DNA from: Neodontobutis hainanensis
Lineage: Eukaryota > Chordata > Actinopteri > Gobiiformes > Odontobutidae
Direction: 5' to 3'
DNA length: 64,000 bases
Assembly (NCBI GenBank): GCA_024349245.1
Contig: JALDNG010000041.1
Coordinates: 4,231,501-4,295,500 of the forward strand
Below, piece by piece: positions 51,401 through 61,200 of the stretch. Position numbers and translations under genes: made by a program. The notes beneath the pieces were generated by a model that was not told where the DNA came from, ran no database searches, and worked only from the letters and a program-made list of their open reading frames with translations. Every line of letters starts with the position of its first letter. Position 1 is the first letter of the stretch.

Positions 51401-54400
51401 GACACATAAATGGCACTAACTAGGGTGCACGTGGCAGAGTGGTTAGCACTCCTGCCTCACAGAAAGAAGGTCGTGAGTTCAAAACCCGGCCAACTCAAAC
51501 ATTCTCGGCCGACTCCGGTCTTTCTTTGAGGAGTCTGCATGTCCTCCACGTGTTACTGTGGGTTCTCTCCAGGTACTCCGGCTTCCTCCCACCGTCCAAA
51601 GACATGCATGTACAGGTTAACTGGCAACTCTAAAGTGTCCCTAGTGAATGAATGTGAGAGTGAATGGTTGTCAGTCACTGTTTATCTCTATATGTCAGCC
51701 CTGCAACTAACTGGCTACTGTCCAGGGTGTACCCTGCCTCAGGCCCAAAGCTGCTGGGATAGGCTCCAGTCACCCGTGACCTCTAACGAGACAAAGCGGT
51801 AGAAAATGAATGAATGAATGAATGGCACTAACTATAAGTGGAAAAAAAGGGTTTTGTATTATCCTTCATATTCTCTGAAAAATGGCCAGAAAATCACACA
51901 TTCTGCCAGGGTAGACTTATGAGCACAACTGTATATAAAAACAGAATAAGATGCAGGTCTAAATGACATAAAACAACTGTAGATTAGCATCAAGCTATTG
52001 AGCAGGGATTTGCCTGAAGTGGGCCTAGCCATGTTAATTGAACTCTCCACAATCAGTGTAACAGCAGGCTTTAAATGCTTCTTAGCTAGGGTTAAAGGGT
52101 TTAATTGCTGCAAGTGGCTTTTATAGTGCTTTAACCTGCCAGTGACGCCTGTATCACTGACTAAACCCCACCTTCTGCACTGTTTTCTTAATTTCAGGCT
52201 TTTCCTTTTCCATTTATGGCAAGTTAGTCATTTAATCAACCCTTGAATGTTAGCATCACAACAGGGGGACACGGAAACATCATTGTTTAAGTATTGGCCA
52301 CCAACAGTATCTGATTAGCTGCAGAAGGGAAAAAATAACTCCTATATTAGAATTACTTTGGACAATGTTAAATAATTTATTTTTCACACACTTTTTTTTT
52401 TACTTTTCTTTTAAAACTCAATGATTCTTTAAAAGTCATCATCCAAATTCACTATTAACACTGCTAACTCCCAATAATTTATAATTCACTCATCTGTTTT
52501 ATAGCTTCATAAACTAGTATATTCTATTAGCCAATAGAGTGGTCAGAAAAGGTCTGTACCAAGCCTCTTTCATGAAACCCCTTAAAAGGTCCTCGAGTAA
52601 GGGCACCGCCATACAGCAATTTACAGCGATATACAGCAATATAACACTGTCCACCAGAGGGCAGGCTCCAAAAGCAAAAATATATGAGGAGAAACCCAAT
52701 GGCAACTTCAAAAGTGTAAACGTCATGTTTACAGCCTGGTACAAAAGATGGCTCTGGTCTCTAGAGCTATGAACTATGCAGTAAAAGTGGAAAAGCCCGA
52801 ATGTAACTACCATTTTATTGCCCTGTCATAAGGACAATATCGGTGAATAGGGGACCAATGGGCGGAAGTTGTCCATAGTATATACTGTCATTGGTCTGTA
52901 CATGCCCCTTTCATAGCCAGAGGCTCAAATTAAAGCCAGTGCTTTTTTTATAATTAGTTTTGTAATCAAATATGTCACAATTTTTTATCTTATGTGTTAA
53001 CTGTTTAAAAGCAGTTTTAATATTCCACCATTATTAAACTGTTCTTGAATAATGACCGAAGTGAACTCTCAAATCTAGTTTTCTGACATGCCGCTATTAA
53101 TGCCATTCACGTCTGTCATTGTCATGCTTAAATGGGCTTGGGGCATTTTATTTCAACATTAGCATTGTGATTGAGTTGGTGTCCTCTTCCTGTTAAGTGG
53201 AAATGCTCATCTTTGACACGTTCTCTTTTTATTTTAATGAACAAAAGCTATTAAAATGAAAATGTCACTCCTGAAGCTCAATAGCAATGGTGATGCAGGA
53301 ATCTTCTGGTGAAACATAGTGTTAGGCAGGAAACCATAGACAAAAGTCTCATTGTACTATTGACCACACCGGGTCTTTGTTCCAGCGTCCAGTTTTGTAC
53401 AATTATTCAGCTTTTTATTTAGTTGTTGCATGAACAGTACTAAAATTATCTTATCTTTAGTTGCCCCAAATCAGTAATACATTTTTTTACCAAGTAAAGG
53501 CACTTTGTGTCTTGTCACTGCTTATGGCGTCTCTGCGTTTTCTCTTTGTGTGTTCTTACGCAGTTGGAGCGTCAGATCCTGATGCAGAACCAGATGAGAG
53601 AGAGACAGATGGCGATGCAGATTGCCTGGTCCAGAGAGTTTCTTAAATACTCTGGCACTTTTTTTAGTGTGGCCTCACTGGGACTCACTGTGGGGTGAGT
53701 GCATTCTATACAATACACAAGCAATAAAACGTATCTCTAATGAACAGACACTTTGACTTTGATAGTGACCGTAGAGCTATGTGCAGCAGGTCACAGAGCA
53801 AAAACACCAAGAGAAACTGACTGCTTTACTGAATGGGCTCCTCACAGCTTCAGCATTAAATGGATCACACTTAGTAGTTCAGTGGCCTTCACTGGCGTAG
53901 CTATGTTTGGCATTTCACATGAAGTGTTAGACAGAGTCGTCACATCAGGTTCAACGACTGGACTTCGTGAAAGTAATATATGTGGGGGTTTTGGGTACAG
54001 CACGACAATTGTAATTTTTATCTTTACATATACAACAACTTAAACAGACGAGGATTTGGTAGAGCACTTGAAAGCCGCCGTGTTCTACAGTTTAATTAAT
54101 TAGATTTAGTTTTTCATCTTCTTCTTAAACAGACAGTTAATGCAGGATCTGATACGTTTATTCTCTTCCACAGTGCAATAAAGAGAAGGAAACCTGGCCT
54201 AATTGCTCCTGTCATTCCTCTTGGGTTCATCTTCGCTTACCAGCTGGACATGGCCTATGGGACATTGATTTATCGAATGAGAGGTAAGGCTTTCAGCAGT
54301 CCTCTTTCAAGTATCCCATACTTTTTAGTTTTATTGGTCAGTGTGGTTTCCTAATTAAAGGAACGTTTGGAGTTAGTGTGTTATTGTGAGCCCTATTCAT

Positions 54401-54642
54401 TTGGCATCACAAAACACAAACCTTTGATTGACATGTCAGTAAATACAATCAAAAATGATATTATGTCAAAACTAATAATTCTGTGTTGACTTGTCTTTCT
54501 GGTGGCACCCGAAGATGAGGCTGAAAGTATCATGGCGTCGGAAAGCAATCGATTGGATTTGCCTCTTGGGACTCCAACCTTTGAGAGCATAGAGAAGGCC
54601 CGTCGTGCCAAAAACACACTCGCCTCCTTCTTGGAGAAATGA
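48403..54642 (+). CDS. plgrkt: Plasminogen receptor (KT), complete, four coding exons
   Basis: A plasma-membrane receptor that promotes activation of plasminogen to plasmin through its C-terminal lysine. Coding exons are 48403-48483, 53564-53694, 54174-54283 and 54515-54642; phases match and the product is 149 residues (human 147). It begins MGFLLSKSMDANFQKQQEFM. A Gln/Met/Arg-rich helix follows (LERQILMQNQMRERQMAMQ). Two membrane segments follow at about 54-72 (around FFSVASLGLTVG) and 79-98 (around LIAPVIPLGFIF). The C-terminal tail ends LASFLEK, so the plasminogen-binding terminal lysine is present. AATAAA at 54842 gives a plausible 3' end. Intron 1 is 5 kb long and hosts a Tc1-like element. 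Confidence 0.96.
50549..51339 (+). pseudogene. Tc1/mariner transposase, disrupted
   Basis: The frame starts ATGGGGAAAGCAAAAG (MGKAKEKSKDQWEKVIELYK), the N-terminal helix-turn-helix region of Tc1 transposases. Stop codons follow soon (around ISAVFKL) and further frame breaks are present between 50640 and 50980. The downstream part is open from 50977 to 51339. It includes FQHDNNPKHKAKSTCHW (second catalytic Asp region) and DWPQFPDLSITEPLW, where the third acidic residue sits in ITEPLW. Because the frame is broken it cannot encode an active transposase. Confidence 0.88.
51423..51820 (+). mobile_element. SINE inserted in the Tc1 element, with 14-bp target-site duplication
   Basis: It has a tRNA-like head (GCACGTGGCAGAGTGGTTAGC, then GGTCGTGAGTTCAAA) and a body with CTCTCCAGGTACTCCGGCTTCC. 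The tail has GGTTGTCAGTCACTGTTTATC, CCAGGGTGTACCCTGCCTC and GGGATAGGCTCCAG and ends in (GAAT)n. Identical AATGGCACTAACTA copies flank it at 51409-51422 and 51821-51834, a clean duplication made by LINE-driven insertion. Confidence 0.9.
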
Positions 54643-54841
54643 TGGACCTTTACCTGAGCTGCTTTTGTTCAATTTTTGGAAATGGAAATAATTCAAGATT
54701 AACAAAAATGTATAGTTCTCTTATTAGCCAACAACCAAATAAGTGTTTTTTACCAGGGACATTGTATGAATTATATTGGCTACTATTCAGCTTTATATGT
54801 CTGTAACTGTTCCATATTTGAGAAAATAATATACTTCACTT

Positions 54842-54847
54842 AATAAA
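54842..54847 (+). terminator. plgrkt polyadenylation signal (AATAAA)
   Basis: AATAAA lies 200 nt past the plgrkt stop codon, a normal 3' UTR length. Confidence 0.6.
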
Positions 54848-55192
54848 GACTGTTTAAAATTGAGAAAATGAAATGCAAGCAATTACATTTTTTAAAAATA
54901 CGTATGTATATTTAAAATCTCATTTTCACTAGACAAATATCCAAATGTAATAATTTCAGTTTCTAAAGCTGGTGGTGCTATGTATACAGAACTGTTTATC
55001 AGTAAAGAACACTTATTTTAACAGCAGCCTAAAACTTAACAACTTTCATACCATGTCATCACCATTTTGTCTCCTCCAACTGAGATTGTGTTTGATTAAT
55101 GTGCGTTCACTCCCATTTCAAATAAAAATATCCTCCTAATAATACTATAACAAAGAAATGACTTAAGATACGTCAAGGCCATCAATCTAAAT

Positions 55193-55200
55193 GACGTAAA
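55193..55200 (+). promoter_or_regulatory. CRE-like site upstream of the relaxin gene (TGACGTAA)
   Basis: TGACGTAA lies about 85-90 bp upstream of a TATA box and could bind CREB/ATF factors. A second TGAC core lies nearby. The function is inferred. Confidence 0.35.
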
Positions 55201-55260
55201 TACGATGAGGGGGTGAGGAGAGGGTAAAACGAGAGAGAGCCAACTCATAGGTTAGAGTTT

Positions 55261-55290
55261 ACCAATCAGCTGGAGACTGGGGACTATAAA
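55261..55290 (+). promoter_or_regulatory. CCAAT and TATA boxes of the relaxin gene
   Basis: ACCAATCAGC at 55261 and TATAAA at 55285-55290 lie about 175 bp upstream of the ATG. A start site near 55315 would give a 5' UTR of about 150 nt. This is the clearest classical core promoter in the window. Confidence 0.65.
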
Positions 55291-55462
55291 AGACTCCACT
55301 GACCAGGACAAAAAAAGAAGAGAAAGCCAAAGTCTTGAGCTTTAGACATCAGCAATTTGAGAAATCCTTACCACTAACTGCAACAGGCTGTGGAAAGAAA
55401 ATACGCTTGATTCCTGTCTGAGGAGCAGCGCGCACAGACCAACTCTGTCCAGGAAGGCGAAG

Positions 55463-56173
55463 ATGGTGTGGAGGTTGACTCTTGCCATGGCTGTGGTGTG
55501 TGTCGGCGGCATCTGCAGCTGTGTACAGGCAGACCTAATGAGCAAATTGATCATGCCGAGGGACTACGGGGTCAAACTGTGCGGGAGAGAGTTCATCAGA
55601 GCTGTGATTTTTACCTGCGGAGGCTCCCGGTGGAGACGCTCCACAGAGGGAGAATTAGGTGAGACAATTACCTTTTACTAAAAACACAATTTATAGCATA
55701 CTACTGCTTATTTATCAGCCTAAATAGGTTTAAATAGTGTTTGTCTTATAGGGGTTTAACAGCCTAAAGCACTTCATCAATTCTAACCCTTGTTCACAGA
55801 ATCCCTCCAGTGGGCATCCCGTAATGACGTTAGAGAAGAGGACAGCCAGCACTCCTTGCCTGGTGTCAGAGAGCTTACAGACAGTCTCTATCCCCTCCAG
55901 ACTCCCCAATCCCACTCTCTGGCCGACCTCCTGGCTATTTACAGCGCTTTAGCCGAGAGGCAGCCCCAACAACAGCAGCAGCAGCCATTCCTGAATGAGC
56001 CAAACTCCCTGGAGCTATCCCAACAGTCCACACTTTTAGGAGCGCAAGTTCTAAGCCCTCTTGCAGACAACTGGCCCGTATCCAGCAAGAAGAAGAGGAA
56101 CTTTTCACTGGGTGTGGCAGGCATGTGCTGTAACCAAGGATGCACCAAAAATGATATTGGACGTTTGTGTTGA
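55463..56173 (+). CDS. rln: Relaxin-family peptide precursor (relaxin / relaxin-3-like), complete
   Basis: A secreted two-chain peptide hormone acting on RXFP receptors. Exons are 55463-55658 and 55800-56173, 189 residues, with the phase-1 intron in the C-peptide that is standard for this family. Residues 1-23 are a signal peptide. The B chain has CGREFIRAVIFTCGGSRW (40-57), including the receptor-binding R42-x3-R46-x2-I49. A long C-peptide contains six consecutive Gln. KKKR precedes the A chain (about 166-189), which has the CC-x3-C-x8-C pattern of CCNQGCTKNDIGRLC. The B chain is almost that of mammalian RLN3, but the position between plgrkt and jak2 is that of RLN1/RLN2. I therefore favour the teleost rln gene over rln3a/b, with some doubt about the symbol. 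Confidence 0.88.
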
Positions 56174-58201
56174 AGCGTGAAAGGATGGTGACTGCTGATA
56201 TACTGTATGTGGGTGATGTGATGGGTCAGTATGAAATGTGGTTAATGGGATCTGGAAGTAGATGTTGCAGGAGTGAATCTAAACTTTAAATCTATGCTTA
56301 GATGCCTAATCTTTAAGAGATATTAACACCTGTTCCTGCTGCGTTAAGTGTGCTTAAGTAAAGTCTAATATAACCCATCACATCACTCCAAGTCGTTCTG
56401 TGCTTTTCTTTGTCTCACTTGGTATTTTGTTTAGTTTTCTGTACTTAGAGCTTTCTTGGTAATAAATTTTAATAATCCATAATGTTTGTCATTGATGCAA
56501 AAAGGCTGATAACAATTTCTCTTTGAGTTAATCTAAAACACTGAAAGAATTTGAAGCAATAAAGAGCACCCTTTTCTCGCCTGCAGATTCTGTGACGGGC
56601 ACTGTGACACCTTAATGTCATTTCGGCTGCTTAATTCTGGCTTCTGTTCACAACATTACACCTGCCTGATTATTTTCTGTCAACATCCTGAGGACATGGA
56701 AAGAAGGGTTTTCCAAACCCAGTTAAGCATTTGACCCCCTTCATTTTAAAAGTATCCCCAAATGAGCATAGATAAATGTATTTTTAATAAAACACTATTT
56801 GCAATATTTACATCTATTTACAAAAAACATGTTGCTCGAAGAAGGCAAAATATCATAAAATTGAACAAGCACAACAATTTACAACAATTAAAAGTGAAAT
56901 GTTTCAAATGACCTAATCATTTTCTTTAAAAAGCTGGCACTTCATGTCTTTGATGATGGAAGAAAAAAAATAAATAAAAATTGTGATGATTACCAAAAAC
57001 TGTAAACTGCTACAGAAGCAGACAATCTACAGTTTAAATGCATCTGCCATAAAACATTGAGACACAGACAAGGGTTTGAGGGCAGGCAGGAAATGGCCCT
57101 TTAAGTAAAACTTTCATTTACATTACATGTGTATGGCATAAGTTAATGTTCCCTTTATACCACAATAAAATCACAACATCATGATTTCCTTCAGAGACTT
57201 AAGCTGGTACTGTTTTAATTAATTTTCACTGTCTCTGTCCTTTAATAATATAAAACATACAGTTTAGAAAGCAGTTCATTAGCACTATGTTTATACTTTA
57301 CACTGGAGCGTTGAACTTAGACTAATTCAAGGCACTTTGTGATTTTTCAGTCATGACAAATAATTATTTGTATAAGACTGAATTCCAAAATTAATCCCTG
57401 GGTACGATGGTTAGGCTTGGACATATCTACAGGCTTTCATGCCTCAATGGCAAGCCATTGAACAGCTGTTGGAATATCTCTTTCTAGATAGATTTAAATG
57501 TAGATTTAATGTACTTTTTCAAGTAAATATACACAAAATGAAATGTTCAAACAATGCTTTTGTTACCAAAGCGTGATACAGCCTGTGGATGTGGAGATAT
57601 ATATTCACCTCCACATTGTTCATTGGAGCCATGTGTGTGAAATAGAAATTATTCCACTGTGTATGAAATATATTTAAGCCTAACACAAACCCATGTGACA
57701 TTCACAGTGACAAAGCACCATTGAGGGGGTGGGCTTTTGTGTCAAGCCTCACCCTTCACGTAGGATTGATACTGACTGGCTGCTATGTGTGACTATAATA
57801 AAAAATAACATATAGAAACAAAATTAAATATGTTTACTATCATAAAGCAACAACAGTAAGTAGTGAGGGATTTAAAATGTTGACAAAATAACATTAAGTA
57901 AGTAAAAATTTTAAAATTGGTGATCTATATTACTTTTAGGATTTGGGCTGTAACAACCTCAATTAATAATCCCATAAAAAGGAACTATTAAGTAAAAACA
58001 GTGGGGCCTCATAGATTACTTGTGCAGGATTAAAAAAAAAATCTGTTGGATGTAGTGTACAACTGTATCTTATCTATCAGACTGAAAAATAGATACATCC
58101 CATCCCTGCAACAGAGTGCTTCTGACGGTGCGACAGTCATTGCCCGGTTGGAATAAGTGAGAATTGACTCGAGGCGCTCAACACCTAAAGGTCATAGGGT
58201 C
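56174..58201. other. Convergent 3' flanks of the relaxin gene and jak2
   Basis: No gene is seen. AATAAA at 56461 is a possible polyadenylation signal for the relaxin transcript. The rest is AT-rich and should include the jak2 3' UTR on the minus strand, whose end I cannot fix. Confidence 0.5.
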
Positions 58202-61200
58202 TCATCCCTCCTTGCTGTCTTGTACAGTTTCCACATTGTGCATTAAAGTCTTGAATGTAGGCCGCATTTTGAGGTCACTGCTCCAGCACTCTGTCATCAT
58301 CTTGTGAATCTGAAAGAGCGCGTGTGAAGAAACATGAACACACAAACACAAAAAAAAAGAATGACTGGTCTCCTTTATTCCAATGTTATTATACTTTTTA
58401 AATTGCTGTCTAACTGGTAGGTAATTGATCAGTTTGCCTCAAGCTTGATTTTAGAAACTCCATGTCAGCTACAACAGCTACAAACCTCTTTGGGGCAGTT
58501 CTCTGGAGCCGGCAGCCTGTATCCGTGATTCAGCAGCTCTATCAGATGGTACACAATCATCTGGCCCTGCTTTTCCTTTCCCATTTTTTCCATAAATACC
58601 TAGATGACAAGCATATTTCTGGTTTTATTATTCAACTTTGAATAGCCTAAAAAAAAAAAACTTTAGTTCTATTGGTGCTATACCGCTGGTGGGCTGCAGT
58701 TTTTGTCGCTGTAGGTGAAGAGCTCATAAAGAACCACACCAAAACTCCACACATCCGAGGCCACTGAAAACTTGCTCTCTGTCAGTGACTCAGGAGCATA
58801 CCTAGAAAAAAAATAAAGCCATTTAAAATTTGCATGACATAAAGACTAAATCAAAGTCATACTTTAATTTAAAGCACAAGATGAAGGATTAGTCTTCTGT
58901 TCCTCACCAGAAGATGGGACTTTCCCCTGGCTCTCTGACAGTGTAGTACTCTTTGTCCTGTGGCAGAACCTTGGTCAGGCCAAAATCACCAATCTTCACC
59001 CTCATCTCACTCTCCACCAAAATGTTTCTGGTTGCCAAGTCTCTGTGGATGTATCGCTTCATGGCAAGGTAGTCCATTCCCTGCAGATAAATAAATAAGT
59101 AAATGATTCTGAGAGATGTGTGGTGGAATATAATAAGCTCCATTTCGATTAGAGTGAATAAAACATGACCACATGAAATAATGTCACCTTGCAAATTTGA
59201 GTGGCATAGTGTAGAAGTTTGTTGGTATTGATGTGGTCCTTGTTTTTGATGAGATAATCTCTCAGGCTGCCGTAAGGGAGATATTCCATAATAAGCTTCA
59301 GGTTCTTTCTTCCTACACAGAGACCACACAAATAACTTTTTTAATTAATGGCAAAGAAATGATAGATAAGAGCGTTTTTAAACTAGAAAACGTTCATCTT
59401 GGATTTTATCACAATGCTGAAAGCGAGGTTTGTACCTGCACTGTAACAGACCCCTTTATATCTGACAATGTTTTCATGCTGGAGGGACTTGAGGATGTCG
59501 ATCTCCCGCTCAAAGTCCCTGAGGTGCTCCGCTGTGCTGTGCTGCAGTTTCTTCACTGCCACCACCTCCCCTGTGCTGTCCTGCAAGGGGTCATACCGGC
59601 ACATCTCCACACTGCCGAAGTTTCCCTGCGCCAGAGGAAAGGCTGATTTATTAATGGATTAAAAAATAAATATATTATACTTTTTTTAAACAAAAGCTTT
59701 AATTTATCTAGTGTGACGGATTTGCTAACGTCGTACTTTGCCCAACTGCTTGAGAAAGATGAGATGCCTTTCTTCAAACTGGGCAGGTTCCTGGCTCTCG
59801 GAGGTCCATGGAAAGCCAAGCGGTCGTGTCCTATTGGGTAACATGTCACTCTCCACCAGCAGTTCATAGTCTGTTGAAATTTAACATTTAAATTTTAAAC
59901 TTTATTAATAATAAATGTAATATATTTATGTTAATACAAATATGTGTCTTCCTACCAGGAGTAAATAGACTGTTGAGGTCTCTGATGACTGCCCTAAAGG
60001 ACGGCCGGTGGGACGGCTCATAGTCCATGCAGTTGTTGATCAAATTGGCCAGTTCTGTCCACTTTGGGGCCGGCAGCTGATGTCGGTCTTCATAAAACAA
60101 GTTCTTCTGCAAAACAAAAAAACAAGCATCAGAGTTGTAATGTATTTACCAACAATGAATTTAATTCTAAATTGATTTTTTTTTTTTTAGAGACCTTGGA
60201 GCAGTCGAGGCTGCTGAGGGGTTTGTCTCCACCACTGCAAATTTCCCAAAGAGTGGTCCCAAAAGCCCACTTGTCTGTGGCCAAACTGAGATTGTGGGGG
60301 TTTTCAATGCATTCTGGGGGCACCCATGGGATGCGCTCCACTAAAGCTGAAGGACAAAAAATAAAATAGAAAAGGATATCCAACTAAATTATCTTTAAAT
60401 ACAATAACACAAGGTCTAAAAAGAGCTCAATGGCTTCTTCCCCAATGACATCACAACGTCTAAGTTTAACATCTCAGCTTTCTCACCTTCTCTTGGCAAC
60501 ACTGTGATTTTGATCCCGGGATCACACAGCTTGATGAAGGGCAGGCTGCCTGTTTTCCGATCCTCTTCGCGGATCAGAAGTATGTTTTTGGCACAAACGT
60601 TCCCATGAATGAGGTTCTTGTTCTCCTGCACCCAGTCATAACAGAGGAAAGGGTCAAAGATGCAGCCAAAGTCTCCAACAAACTGCCAAACTACAGTCCC
60701 AAATGTTTTATTACCAAATAGTGCATGGCCCACGCGAGTTGCTTGGCCACCTCCAGCTTCCAAGTGATATTTACACTACTTTTATTCTTTTTTAAGTAGG
60801 TGTCCAACGAGCCAAACTTGCCATACTCCTGCACCATCATGTCTGGCAAGAAAAATACAATTTAGGTTAATTCATAGCAGTGTCTTTCTTATAGCACTTG
60901 CATAAGGTTTTATTGATGTAAAAAAATCTTAATATTCCCACTGTGAAATACTGGTTAATCATTGCTGACGTAATAAACCATGCAGGCCATAGAGAATAAT
61001 TGAGTACTGTGTGATTAATATGGACACTGTTTTATTATTTTTATTATGCATTTTTCCTCTTGCAAATGTATTTACAATATTCTTGGTCTTTCCTTTCAGT
61101 ATTCAGATTTAGACTATTTCATTAATAATTTGATCAGATCAGAAGCATACAGCAATGATCTTACGGGTCTAATCTATTAATAGTAGAAAGTCATGACACA

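Larger units (their letters stand above)
50158..51936 (+). mobile_element. Tc1-like DNA transposon with long IR/DR-type ends, degenerate
   Basis: The left end reads TATAGTTGTGCCCATAAG and continues CCCTGGCAGAATTTGTGATT. The right end, read on the minus strand, is TACAGTTGTGCTCATAAG with CCCTGGCAGAATGTGTGATT. Inner inverted repeats also match (AAAGTTTACATACCCTGG at about 50334; GTATGTAAACTTTTGATCAGG near 51330, minus one base). Flanking TA supports a TA target site. It lies in plgrkt intron 1. A SINE is inserted near its right end. Confidence 0.85.
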
